A DNA stretch of 64,000 nt, from assembly GCA_016801845.1 (NCBI GenBank), contig CM028927.1, positions 4,550,501-4,614,500 of the forward strand, given 5' to 3'. Each line of letters starts with the position of its first letter. The stretch's first letter is position 1. The notes under the pieces are model-generated. The model searched no databases, had not been told where the DNA came from, and saw only the letters and a list, made by a program, of their open reading frames with translations. This DNA is from Polydactylus sextarius. Taxonomy: Eukaryota > Chordata > Actinopteri > Polynemidae. The position numbers and the translations under genes are program-made. Of this stretch, positions 13,310 through 23,838 are shown one piece after another.

Positions 13310-15173
13310 CTAGCAGACTGGCAGCATGCGGGCGTTGCCAGCATAAGGTTCCTCAACCTGAAAACAAGATGGATACACGTTAATTGAGCTCAGATAGTTT
13401 CTCATCGGTTGAAATAAGAGTATGTGGGTCAATCGGTAAACAAAACCTACCTCAGTGTCGACTATAGGTGGGAAGGGGAAGGCTGATGTGGTCATGAAGA
13501 TGGGGCTGTCGTCTCCGTCGAAGTCGTCCAGCAGTGGTGTTAGGGGCTGGTCTAGGCGACAGTCCCGGGTGACATCAGTGTAACTGGGGGCCTCAGAGGG
13601 CATCCTGAGGGACACCCAGCTCTGTGAGGCGTTGCTGACTGAACCCTCCTGGCTGCTCACACTGTTGCTGCGACTTCCCAGACCCGCAGTCCCAATGACC
13701 AGTGGCAGTTCCAGGATCAGCTTCTCACTTCCAGGAATGTGGACATAAATCTATCAGAAAGAAAAAAATCATAAAAGTTCACTCCGGTTCAAATTCTCAT
13801 CAGTAAATAGTCAGACATCTATAAATCTCTCAGGACTTGGACACTCACCATCAGAGCGTACTCTACTCGGATAATGTTGGAGCCCAACATGGACGGCTTG
13901 ATCTTTGGTACTCTGATGGTCTTCCCCTGCCAGGCGTCGCACATGCCAGAGATGATGTGGTTTCCTCGCACTGATGACAGTTTCTGTCTGAAAACCTTGG
14001 TCCGTCCATTGGCCTGGTAGATGTGTTTAGCGATGATAGCTGCCTTGGGCACCACGATGCGGGAGCACGTATTCTCAAACTTTGCGTTAATGCAGATGTC
14101 TTCACCTTCGCAGAAACCACGTCGGTCAATTTTGGCATTCAGTGACACCTGGCCGTCAGGTATGAACATACAGGTGACCTTCTTCTCCTTCATACCTCCT
14201 GTGGGAGACTGAGGAGACGCAGGAAGGTGAGACTCCATGTTGGCTCAAACATCACACTTACATAACATTATCTCACAGGATGCTCTAAAGCTGATATTGA
14301 TCCGTCTCAAACTCACCAATAGGTCTGGGGTGTTGACATCCAGAGGCTCCTCTACCTCAAAAGGTTTCTTGCATTCGAGGGGGGGCTGCTGTGGCCTCTC
14401 CAACAAGGCTTTCACAAAGTACTGGATGTAACCAAATTTCCCTTTGTATGACGACACCAGCTGCCTGTAACCACAAATATGAGTTAATCTCATGTATTTA
14501 TTAATAAAAGCAGGCCTTATAAGGACATACATCACTATTCGATCTGGGATCTGATCTGGGAACTGTCTTACCCCTGCTGTGGGAGCTCAAATCCGAACTT
14601 GTACTGGTATTTGTTTCCAGGCCTCAGGACCACGGATCCATCATTATCTGTTAAAAGAAAAGACATCACGTTTATGAACCCGGTCTCTCTCTGTAAATTA
14701 GAAGTAGACACATGTTACTGTGGTGCTACTGGCTGACACTGACAGCTGTTAGTCTCCGTTCTAACAATGAGGATGAGGAGGTCTGGTACCTCTCGATCCT
14801 CTATAATTAACACTGAACAACACGATCTATCGGTACGTCACAGTGTAGCTGACACTTGTTTCACTGACTTGAGTCAGCGCTCTAACGTGGGGTTGTGTGC
14901 TGGGTGATGGTTCCTACCTGTGGGCTGATCCTCGAGCTGCAGGACCTGTTCATATCGGAGGTACTCGGCCTCCTGGCGACACTTCTGTTTGCCTTTAGCG
15001 TACTGCACTTTGCCGCAGCCCAGACCCAAAACCTTGACGGCGGACACGCGAGTCACTTCGTTCACTTCCACCTCTATCCGACCGCACACCGTATCTCCTC
15101 CGCAGTAAAATGTCTTGGTTGAATCCAGAAAAATGATCTGGAAGGTTTTTAATCTCTTCGTCATGGCCACCAT
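13310..15173 (-). CDS. txnip: Thioredoxin-interacting protein (alpha-arrestin)
   Basis: Six exons, all with GT-AG junctions in phase: 14918-15173, 14572-14647, 14317-14464, 13849-14208, 13451-13750, 13310-13357. Together they encode 395 residues, against 391 in human. The product is an alpha-arrestin that binds reduced thioredoxin and restrains glucose uptake. Visible family blocks are EVTRV and EYLRYE in the arrestin N-domain, VNTPDL, CMFIPDGQVS, the GFCEGEDI segment, ENTCSRIVVPKAAI and KLSSVRGNHIISG. The last two blocks include the conserved cysteines of the region that bonds thioredoxin in mammals. A PPxY-type tail, expected for E3-ligase recruitment, is less clear: SEAPSYTDV is present, but the second motif seems weakened to FPPIVDTEV. 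The start was chosen at MVAM, the methionine that gives the family N-terminus; an in-frame upstream ATG adds ten unrelated residues. Promoter elements lie just upstream. Confidence 0.96.
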
Positions 15174-15274
15174 GGTTGCTCCGTGAAGGGGGTTAGTGAT
15201 CAAGACGACAGATCGAGACGAACGCGTTACTCCGAAATCTATTCAACTGAGCTGTAAACAATGACGACTCGCTG

Positions 15275-15390
15275 CTTATATATGACGACGTTCTGTGGAG
15301 CACGAGCAGCCAGGCTGAACAGCATGTCTCAGTGCGTGCACAGCGCTGCCATTGGTGGAAATCCTTTGTTTGTGTCAGCTCTAGCCAATC
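15275..15390 (-). promoter_or_regulatory. txnip: txnip core promoter: TATA box and CCAAT boxes
   Basis: On the minus strand TATATAAG lies at 15275-15282, about 100 bases before the start codon. Farther upstream there is a CCAAT at about 15350-15354 and an oppositely oriented one (ATTGG on the minus strand) at about 15383-15387. Mammalian TXNIP promoters also combine a TATA box, NF-Y sites and a carbohydrate response element made of paired E-boxes. Imperfect E-box-like bases lie between the CCAAT box and TATA (about 15300-15345). I could not find a clean 5-bp-spaced pair, so the glucose-response element is not claimed. Confidence 0.6.
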
Positions 15391-15606
15391 AGCGAGCAGA
15401 GTCGACGCGTGGACACCGCATGGCTCGGGGAATGTAGAGCGTGCTGAGGAAATGCAAGCACAGGAAGTAGAGAGCACACTGAGTGGGTACAGTGGTAGTA
15501 AACACAGAAACCTGGGCAGGGCTAGTCTGGATACTGGTGCCTGGTGTACTCTGGTGCTGGGCCCAAACTGAAACCCACCAGACACGCTCCCAAAACGCTT
15601 TCACAC

Positions 15607-15610
<4 letters not shown>

Positions 15611-15677
<67 letters not shown>
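15611..15677. repeat. TA dinucleotide microsatellite
   Basis: About 33 perfect TA units, a few hundred bases upstream of txnip. Open frames across it (YIYIYI) are artefacts. Confidence 0.98.
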
Positions 15678-15680
<3 letters not shown>

Positions 15681-15729
15681 ACTAAAAACATGCCACAGTA
15701 AACCTAGTGTGGCCACTGTCGTTTTCAGG

Positions 15730-15819
<90 letters not shown>
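15730..15819. repeat. TAGA tetranucleotide microsatellite
   Basis: About 22 perfect TAGA/GATA units, only 50 bases from the TA run. The pair is likely highly polymorphic. Confidence 0.98.
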
Positions 15820-15821
<2 letters not shown>

Positions 15822-15829
15822 GTTGGTGT

Positions 15830-17340
15830 GATCTCTGCACATTTGACAGGTTATTTCCATTTTTACTCTGTGTAATTGTTAACTTTATCATCTGACCTTG
15901 GTGCCTTCATGAGCAGTTATCCACAATATGAGCATTTTACAATGGACCCTTGACATGGACATTATTGCGAGGATGTTTCTTTTGACCTATTTTTTGTGTT
16001 CGTGCTACAGTTTTCCCACCGTGGGACAAATGAAGAATTTTGAAGGAAATATTTATGTGCATACGCAGCTCTAAAACATTTTGCTTTATTTATTTATTTA
16101 TTTTTATTACATTTTCCCATCTGTGGTTCTGACAGCTTTCACATCCATGTTTACAGCTCGTTTCTGACCTTGAAAACAGCAGGTGATCACTATTGTACAA
16201 GTGTGCTGCTGGTGTTACAGAATAATATTTACATAACACACACCCTGATCTATAACACTGCATCTCCTACTGGCTGAGGCATGATATCTAGACTGCAGGG
16301 CTTCTGGAGTGTTTGTGCTGATTGCATTGAAATGTGTTTTGTGAATAAGCAGCAGTGAAGCTCACTGTCAGCTAATATAAGGGCTGTCGTCTGTGATGCT
16401 GCAGTGAGAATGGCACGAGACAAAATGGGTGGGTTCCTCAGAAAATTTGTGAATAAAAAGGTGATATACGTATGACCGTAATTCTATTATATGTGACGAT
16501 GGAATTTGTACAGGATGTTTATGTCCTCGTCTTACAGCTGTGTCCTCTGTAATGTGTTTGTGAGGTGTCGTGTGACCTGAACAGCAAACTGTTTTTGGGT
16601 TGAGAAGTTGTTGTGGATCAAAATCAGATCACATTGTTCCATTCTGTGAACCTTCACCCACATGTTTTATGTGCCACGACACCACTGGGACAGTTTTCCA
16701 ACACGGAACACTTTTGTGAATGAGCGTCCAGCTCCAGGAACAAATGGTTTTATATAACTCAGCTGCTCTGTTTCAGGCCAGGAGTGTTGGGAACCTAGAA
16801 TAGGTCTATGTCTTGTGATTGGCCCTGAGGATAAGAGACATGTAGGAAAGTCAAGCTGTTGCTCTTGTCTTCACCCACATGCTCAGTAGGTGAACTGTAA
16901 TGTACAGCAGAGCATGTATGATTTACACTCAAGCTGTAACCAGCTGTCTGATGATAGGGTTTTGTTTGCAACATGAAACCTTAGCTCAGATCCTGAAAAC
17001 ATGCTGCTCCCTAGTGGAGTAAATACACTGCTGCAGTCAATGTGGCTGCATCATCACTAGAGTCTGAACCAGAACCACAAAATTTAAGCATTTAGAGCCA
17101 TTATATTCACACAATAATATGTAGTTATAAAACATGCCATATCCATTAACCCAGAAACTTCAGGAAAATTGTGATTGATCAAAAACACTAAACCAGCCAA
17201 TCATATCGATGTAGCATCTAGTCTGCTCTGAAGCAGCACTGCTGACAAACACTGGCTCCACCCAGTGGCAAAAATCAGCTACTACACTGTGGCCTTGCCA
17301 CGAGGACACATTTTTCTTAAAAAAAAAAAAAAAACCAGAC
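15830..17340. other. Gene-free spacer between txnip and the snoRNA host gene
   Basis: No supported gene. It contains a short TTTA-rich patch near 16084-16110 and a poly(A) run near 17319-17333, the latter just past the 3' end of the minus-strand host transcript. Confidence 0.55.
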
Positions 17341-17362
17341 TTAAAGTTGAGTTATAATTTCT

Positions 17363-17368
17363 TTATTG
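17363..17368 (-). terminator. Poly(A) signal of the snoRNA host gene
   Basis: Reads AATAAA on the minus strand inside the last exon, about 95 bases after its 3' splice site. Confidence 0.75.
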
Positions 17369-17545
17369 AGTACACAGACAGAACGCAAGTGTTGCCTTTT
17401 CACAAGAGATCATTTTTCTCCAGCAGCACCTCAGAGCTAGATTCTTCAGCTGTTCCAGTCCACTGAAAATAAAACACGAGATTACAGTCAGATCATGTCT
17501 TGTTGTTGTTCATTTGACAGAGATACATTAAACATGTTTATCAGG

Positions 17546-17672
17546 TCCTGTTCCCTGCAGGTTTCCCCAGCAGACTGCTGGCGAAGCCCACTGGGATGAT
17601 TTTTGTTTTCTGGTCAAGTCCACAGCAAGTCAGGAACAGAGAGTCCTGAAAGCCTTGGTATATGACCAAACC
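17546..17672 (-). ncRNA. H/ACA box snoRNA, family C
   Basis: Minus strand, in the last intron of the host. The 5' hairpin closes with GGTCA/TGACC and has an apical TCAGGA/TCCTGA stem. It is followed by an H box AGAAAA. The 3' hairpin has an apical CCAGCAG/(C)TGCTGG stem and a lower TCCC/GGGA stem. It ends in ACA followed by three bases. Class is assigned from structure; the target uridine is unknown. Confidence 0.75.
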
Positions 17673-17893
17673 CTCCACACCCAACAACACTGAACATACT
17701 CCCACATACTTACAGTTACTGGCTGCTGACACTCGACTCCAAGATGATCCTGAAACAAATGAAACAAACTGGTTACATTCCACTTCTCCCATTTTATACA
17801 TTTAACTTGAAACTTGCTAAACACCAGTCATTATGCGCGCACACACACGATATAAAGGATTCAACTCTAATCAGGAACAGAGGATCGGTGCTC

Positions 17894-18026
17894 ACATGTT
17901 CTGCAGTAATATCCCACCATGCTCATGGTGGTGAACATGTGGGTAAAGCGAGACTACAGGTTCACTCTCCGAGGTATTTCCAACGACATGGCCCTACAGA
18001 TTAAGGTCTGTCGGGATAGACCTCAG
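17894..18026 (-). ncRNA. H/ACA box snoRNA, family B, copy 2
   Basis: Minus strand. The 5' hairpin closes CTGAGG with CCTCGG. The H-box position reads AGAGTG, a variant of ANANNA. The 3' hairpin closes CTGTAG with CTGCAG, has a strong apical CACCATG/CATGGTG stem and ends ACA plus TGT. It is nearly identical to the copy at 18699-18831. Compensating G-U changes in the first stem support the fold. Confidence 0.75.
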
Positions 18027-18291
18027 CTTCCACTGATAACATCCAGCAACTCACCTGCTATTAAGAGCCTGCTGAAGCGTGGGACCAGGCCACCGTCTTC
18101 TACTGTGACTCAGACCTAGAGAAACAGGATGTCAGATCAGATCCTCAGCACATGGACTTTATTACTGAGCTGTAACATATTAGCTATTAATATATACACA
18201 GGTCAGCCATTTCATTATTGATTGCATTCCCATCGGAATGTTCATGTGCACTCCAGGGTTATAAAAAAATCCCTTTAATACAAAAAGACAA

Positions 18292-18431
18292 GTGTGTTTC
18301 AACAAATATACCAGGACTCCACACACAGGCAGCGTGGAGACCAACGATGCCAGATGTTGAGTTAGTCTAGCACTGACTTATGAACGAACCAGCTCATCGA
18401 ACAGCTGGCTGCAGATACCACACAGTGCTGC
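18292..18431 (-). ncRNA. H/ACA box snoRNA, family A, copy 2
   Basis: Minus strand. The 5' hairpin closes AGCACTG with CAGTGCT and has a CCAGCT/AGCTGG apical stem. The H box is AGACTA. The 3' hairpin closes CTCAACA with TGTTGA(A) and is followed directly by ACA and three bases. Duplicate of 19028-19167 with scattered substitutions outside the boxes. Confidence 0.8.
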
Positions 18432-18698
18432 CCCACCTCCTGTGAACATTGCACGTCCCACACTCACCATGGTTGTGAGTCCACAAGTCACGTCTGCCAT
18501 CATCACTGTGACCTGCAGACAGATGGTAAACACATGAAAACCACAAAACTTTACTTTTTTAGTTTACTTGGTGTACACAGCATAAATGACCCTCATTCAC
18601 ATCCTTTATTTGGAGAACATCTAACAGATTATGGGTTTCAGCATTTATTTGTTGTGTGCCAGAGGAAAACCACGAGGTTCCGTCTGCTACTGGTAACT

Positions 18699-18831
18699 AA
18701 ATGTTCTGCAGTAATATCCCATCATGCTCATGGTGGTGAACATGTGGGTAAAGCGAGACTACAGATACAATCTCTGAGGCATTTCCAACGACATGGCCCT
18801 ACAGGTAAAGGTCCGTCGGGATAGACCTCAG
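18699..18831 (-). ncRNA. H/ACA box snoRNA, family B, copy 1
   Basis: Minus strand. The 5' hairpin closes CTGAGG with CCTCAG, the H-box position reads AGATTG, the 3' hairpin closes CTGTAG with CTGCAG, and ACA lies three bases from the end. Conservation with copy 2 (17894-18026) extends over the whole RNA and stops just outside it, which is what places the gene boundaries. Confidence 0.75.
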
Positions 18832-19027
18832 TTTGTAAAGACTGGGAACACTAATGCAATCGCTGTACTGACCTGCTGTTCAAGTCCTGCTGAGGTCTGG
18901 GACCAGGACGGTCTGGTACCTCTGCTGCAGCTCAGACCTGAAGGAAGGTAGACAGACAGTTTAGATAACACTACACATAGTTTAAAAGGTAGGTGACAAC
19001 TTTGTGTTTCATTAAAATATTCCTGTA

Positions 19028-19167
19028 GTATGTCTCAACAAATATACCAGGACACCACACACAGAAGGCATGGAGACCAACGATGCCAAATGTTGAGTTA
19101 GTCTAGCACTGGCTTTTGAACAGACCAGCTCATAGAGCAGCTGGTTGCAGATACCACACAGTGCTGT
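19028..19167 (-). ncRNA. H/ACA box snoRNA, family A, copy 1
   Basis: Minus strand. Perfect lower stem AGCACTG/CAGTGCT, inner stem ACCAGCT/AGCTGGT, then H box AGACTA. The second hairpin is closed by CTCAACA/TGTTGAG and followed immediately by ACA plus three bases. Of the predicted snoRNAs here this is the clearest fold. Confidence 0.82.
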
Positions 19168-19343
19168 CCCTGTTGGTTTATTTGCGTCAAGCGACAGTGA
19201 CATCTGGCCTCTGTACTTACATTAAGTTGCCGCCGTTGCATCAGTGCTGAGGCCCAGGACAGAGATGGAGCCTGCAGGGAACAACAGGAAGGTGAGAATG
19301 TTTCCAGGACAAAAACCATTATCATCATCATCATGTGTAGCAT

Positions 19344-19414
19344 GTTGTTCAGACAGGCATCTGTCATTCACACTTCAGAGCAGTTGAACATATTTAGCCA
19401 ATCATCATAACAGT
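19344..19414 (-). ncRNA. Candidate C/D box snoRNA
   Basis: Minus strand, in the one host intron with no H/ACA fold. A C box ATGATGA (19402-19408 on the plus strand as TCATCAT) and a D box CTGA (19349-19352) are about 50 bases apart. Between them lie a D'-like CTGA and a C'-like TGAATGA. A short TGTT/AACA terminal stem is possible. Boxes this short arise often by chance. The main support is that every other intron carries exactly one snoRNA. Confidence 0.42.
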
Positions 19415-19587
19415 TGGTTAACAATAATACAAACAAAAAAAAAAAGAACATACTTAGCTGATTCCACCTCTGCTGCAGCACCTGCACGACAGAGACAAGG
19501 ACACATTACATTCAGTGACGTTATATATAGAAAAAAAAATTTAAAATGTAAAGACAAGATACACAAAAACAAAATGACAAGTGTAGC

Positions 19588-19714
19588 AGTTGTCTTTTCC
19601 CATTAGTAACACTGCTGCAGTAATAACAGCAGTGGGTTGCAAGAGAATGAGTTGCTCTGTGCACTGTGTGTCCTCTAAGGTCCACATGACAGGACCAGAG
19701 CGCACACTGTGCCA
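19588..19714 (-). ncRNA. H/ACA box snoRNA, family D
   Basis: Minus strand. The long 5' hairpin has stems GCAC/GTGC, GTGTG/CACAC, CTCT/AGAG and GGTCC/GGACC, then H box AGAGCA. The 3' hairpin has an apical CACTGCTG/CAGCAGTG stem and a weak lower stem. It ends ACA plus ACT. The pseudouridylation pocket of the second hairpin is less certain. Confidence 0.72.
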
Positions 19715-19932
19715 AATACAATCATTGTCTAGGTTTACGTCTTAAGGTCTTTTCAAATAGCATCTCTCACACACAGAGACACACACACTGACCTCATGTC
19801 CTGGAGGGTCTTCAAACCATCAGATCACTGCTCACATCACATCCTGTATTAAGGTCACATCCTGAAACAAAACATTTTATAGATTCAGTCTACAAGTTTA
19901 GTTTCTTATGCATTTTCAGAGGAATAAAACAC

Positions 19933-20073
19933 ACGTGTAACAGGCCTCATTGTCACCATTCTGCAACTTACAGTGCAGAGGTGAAAGCAAAACCTGTGTT
20001 TCTATAGCCACTGCGGACCTGGGATCAGCCCACTGCACAGGACGAGCCCTCTGATCAGTCTGCACAGTGGCTC
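19933..20073 (-). ncRNA. H/ACA box snoRNA, family E
   Basis: Minus strand, in the first host intron. The 5' hairpin closes GCCACTG with CAGTGGC, followed by an ATAGAA H box. The 3' hairpin closes ACAGG with CCTGT, has an apical TCTGCA/TGCAGA stem and ends ACA plus CGT. A GTAAGT inside the second apical loop mimics a splice donor and is better explained by this fold. Confidence 0.72.
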
Positions 20074-20659
20074 TGATCCAGATCAGTAGACCGGACTGCT
20101 CACGATGTACTGACAGTAACAGACATGCGTAATGAGGTGTTATATGCGGTTGCAGCTTTGTAAAGATATGGGCAGTGATGCTAGCCATGTATATCTTTAG
20201 CTTTACTTCAGTGTTAGCCAACATTAGCCGACATGTAAAGATGGCATATTTCATGTCACCAAATGGTCCAGACGTTCTAAGATAAGACTTCAGTTTATTG
20301 ATTAATTCAGCTCCAGGCAATATGCAAAACATATAACCTATTAATGGTTTCTTTACATTTAGGTAGAGGCCTGTTCTAACGGGGGGAAACGGAGTCCACG
20401 GCGGGTACAGATCCGCCACGAGGGGACACGTTAGCTACATTAGCACCGGCCTCGCTAGCATTAGCTCACTGGGCTAAAAAAAACTATGCTAAATGAAAAG
20501 TAAGTTGTGCCTAAATGTGACTATGAACCCCAATAATGTCAAATGTACTTTATCAGGGCAGCTGTATGGAGTTAATCCCCGTTCTGTTTGAGCTGTGCGG
20601 GTACTTACATTCAGTTGAGGCTGCTGTATCGCTCCGCACCGTGGAGGGAGAAGTCTACA

Positions 20660-20694
20660 GAGAGGTCCGCCGGCGTGTCGCAAAATCTTTTATA
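20660..20694 (-). promoter_or_regulatory. TATA box and 5'-TOP start of the snoRNA host gene
   Basis: TATAAAA on the minus strand at 20688-20694. About 25-30 bases downstream is a CCTCTCT tract (around 20661-20667), which fits a terminal-oligopyrimidine start as used by ribosomal-protein and snoRNA host genes. The exact start base is inferred. Confidence 0.6.
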
Positions 20695-20699
20695 GGAGG

Positions 20700-22012
20700 T
20701 TTTACAGCAGTTGAACCTGCTTTGTGGCAGCCACAGCTACGTTCAAGGAAATCCGGAACTCATACGGAAAAGGCCTTTTCTTGAACATTCAATGTTTCCA
20801 ATGGGTCTGTTACAATTCAGGAATAGACACCACCGTAATGTGGTGTTAGCTGCTAAGATGTGCACGTGCAGCTTTTTTTTTACGACAGACTCTCCAGAAA
20901 ACCAACCAAACAAGGACATAAGGCCTGAACTGTGTTAAACTGTGTTAGGGGTCATTTCAGTGACCTGCACTACACCACAAGGCAGGAATTATATTATTAT
21001 ATATTCAGTATCGAGGTAAAATCATCATCATAATGGATATTGAACCATTCAGCTTGCTATATAAATATATGGACTAACAGAGGGTGATTGGACAGAGGTT
21101 TGATTGGACTAAATACATAACCGTTTTAGCTTCCTTTTATGTTGAAAGAAACTAAAATGTCATGTAACCAGAATTGGAAATTGAAATAAAATCAACCATG
21201 ACAAGTTAAATATCTGTCAAGATTATAAGATTATGAGACATCCCCTCTGCTTTTACATGATCTCAGTAGTTAATAATCAGAACCACCAAGAAACATACTG
21301 ACATTTAATGCTCATTCTTCCTTTCATAAGTGGATTGTTTTTCATTTTTTTTCTAGTCATGTGATCCCTCTTACCCATGGTTCCGATTTAGTTTAGAGTA
21401 AACCCCAGATTAACTGGGAGTTGAATCTGCTTCCTGTTACAGTTTATCCTGAACAGCCAATGGCTCAGTTAAGGAACATAATGGAAAACTATTCTAGATT
21501 GGGTGAACCAACTTTCCTGGTCCAGACATGCTACGATGATTTAAATGAAATGAAGGGAAAAGATGATATTGAACACCTGCAAACACCTTCAAAATAAATT
21601 GTAAATCACATAAGAACTCGTCTTAACCTTTAACTGAAGTCATAGTCTCTCCCCATCCACATTTTCACCTTCTAGGACATTTATATTCATACAAGTGACA
21701 CAATTAGGGAAATCCCCAATATTTCCATTTTAATTAAAACCTATTTGCTTCCTTTGGATAATGTCATAAAAATGCTGTCATGTACAATTTGAGAGGGTCA
21801 ACAATCCACTGAAGGATGCCAACAGGTGGAAGATATGCAGGAACAAAAACTACAGCATTCAGGTACAAAACAAACACTAATGGATACTTGGCTTAAAGAC
21901 ATTTTGTTCACATTCTTTTTTTTCTTTAAACAAATCATTTAGAAAAGTTTTGCATTGTAGATGTTTTCAAGAAAAGCCAATGACTGAATCAACACACTAA
22001 AATAAAAATTTG

Positions 22013-22047
<35 letters not shown>

Positions 22048-22400
22048 GTGAAAGGTTGTCATGTTTACGTCACTGACCAGTTCTAAGCTGTTACACACAT
22101 CTGTCCCAGGATTTTCAAAAAGTGTTTTAGGACATTTACATATATATATATAAAAAGAAACACCAAAAAAAGTGTAATGTTTGGACAGCAGGGTTTGTTA
22201 ATGTTTAAAAAGGTCCCTTCACTTAGTAACTCCAGAATGAGAAGAGCAGGTTGCAAAAACTGGACAAAGCACATTCAGACATAATTTCCTGCCGAGTCCC
22301 AGACTATCACCACCCACTACATTACCAACACACATCAACACTATACTGTATGTGTGAGTTCAGCTGTACAGTTCTGCAGTGATTCTGCGTATGCGTCAGG
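20700..22400. other. Spacer and probable chtop 3' untranslated region
   Basis: No coding exon is visible. The right part, next to the chtop stop at 22418, is probably its 3' untranslated region on the minus strand, but I could not pick a convincing poly(A) signal. A 29-base poly(A) run lies at 22017-22045. Confidence 0.5.
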
Positions 22401-22417
22401 TCAGGAGGCCTTCAGGG

Positions 22418-23803
22418 TTACTCCATGCTGTCTGGGTCTGCCTGGGCCATGTAGGCGTCCAGCTCAGCATCCAGGTGACCTTTGGTCTTTGACATGTAGG
22501 CATCCAGCTGGTTGTCCAGCTGTTCGCGGGTCACAGCTGGTCTTCCAACACCTCGCCCCCGCCCGCGTCCACGTCCACCTCGACCGGCAAACCCACCACG
22601 ACCACGCAGTCCACCACGGCCTGTCAGCAGACAAACACAGCAACGGTGAGAGACAGCCAACACCACAGTGGTTTTGCCTTCATCTGTTTATCACAACTCT
22701 GACCTCTGACTGGTCCACCTCGTACTGCTCCTCCTCGAGACAGTGCTCCCCCTCTGCCAGGAGCTCCACCACGGTGACGGCCTCCTCTACGCATCGCCAG
22801 ACGGCCAGCGGCGCCACGGCCTCGCATAGGGACACCTGTGGCGATTCTCTTCCCTGTAAAACAGTCACATCACCACAAAAACAATACAAAGAATGACTAG
22901 GATAAGAGAAACATGCGAGTTGAGTTTTTAAGGAGCACACATTCACAGGTGATGGTGTGTGTGATGTTCTGGACATGCACCTCTCATGGACAGAGCTCCC
23001 CTCATTACTCCTCCTCTGGCTCGTCCCCGGAGGCCTCCTCTGGTCATCCCTCGCATTCCTCCCCTGCCGCCAGCAGCTCCTCCACGCACCAGAGCCCCAA
23101 TGGGCCGGCCCAGCCTGGCCTGGATGTTGCTCTTCCCCAGGCGCTGCTTCAGGCTCTGGTGCACGTTATTCATGGATGCAGTTAAAATTAGGTTAGATAA
23201 ATGCGGTGGGTTACAATGAAGAAAGGTCATGATGATGGTGGGGGTCAAGGACACCTGGTCTAAACCCAGGGTCAGGGCACAAGTGACCCTGCATGGGGGG
23301 TGGGGGGAGTAACTTGTCCCAAAGCCCCACAGGTGCTGCATCAGACAATCTTGCACATCCACCTGGTTCCTGCCACATGACTCTTTAACATGACTGGACG
23401 ACTTCCTCATGATCACTATGGAGAGTTTTGTTGTCTTTTGAGGGTTTTTCCATCAGAACCTCTAGTATCCCGTTTTATTGTCTCACTAGATCATTAAAAA
23501 TGAGCTGATTTAACTTTGGTTTGGATGGCTCTGTAACAGAGTCACCTCTCTGTACAGCCAGGGATTTCAAATCAGTGTGTTTTGTCTAAATCAGTTTAAT
23601 GACAAGTGAGTAGACTCACATTAGTTTGGAACATTTTAGCTTTAAGGACAGTGAATGTCAGACACTTCTGATACAAAGTTGAGTCTATCAAAATTTTCCA
23701 TCATTCAGAAATGGAAAACATAAAAATATCCAGAGGCTCCTATAACTATCTGGATAATTATGATGCTAATTACTAAGCCTGTTTAACAACCACACAGGTA
23801 GAG

Positions 23804-23838
<35 letters not shown>

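Larger units (their letters stand above)
17345..20667 (-). ncRNA. Non-coding snoRNA host gene, nine exons
   Basis: Minus-strand transcript built from matched splice sites: exons at about 20609-20667, 19793-19861, 19454-19481, 19221-19271, 18873-18937, 18468-18512, 18055-18115, 17714-17749 and 17345-17462. The internal exons are tiny (28-69 bases) and share no open frame, as in GAS5/SNHG-type host genes. Each of the eight introns holds one predicted snoRNA. A TATA box sits upstream and the expected start falls in a CCTCTCT pyrimidine tract, the 5'-TOP arrangement typical of snoRNA hosts. The last exon ends with AATAAA (minus strand of 17363-17368). Exons 18873-18937 and 18055-18115 resemble each other, so an exon-plus-snoRNA unit was duplicated. 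I cannot name the mammalian equivalent; SNHG12 has a similar mix of mainly H/ACA snoRNAs but this is only a resemblance. Confidence 0.8.

Noticed and set aside
15389..15891. Open frames reading YIYIYI and LSIYLSIY
   Set aside because: Translations of the TA and GATA microsatellites.
19960..19990. Apparent splice donor CTGTAAGT on the minus strand
   Set aside because: It lies in the apical loop of the predicted H/ACA RNA at 19933-20073, and no matching acceptor precedes it.
19916..20419. A 167-codon minus-strand open frame
   Set aside because: It crosses an H/ACA snoRNA fold and an intron of the host gene, and matches no family.
22418..23420. Plus-strand open frames over the chtop exons
   Set aside because: Antisense shadows of the Arg-Gly coding sequence on the minus strand.
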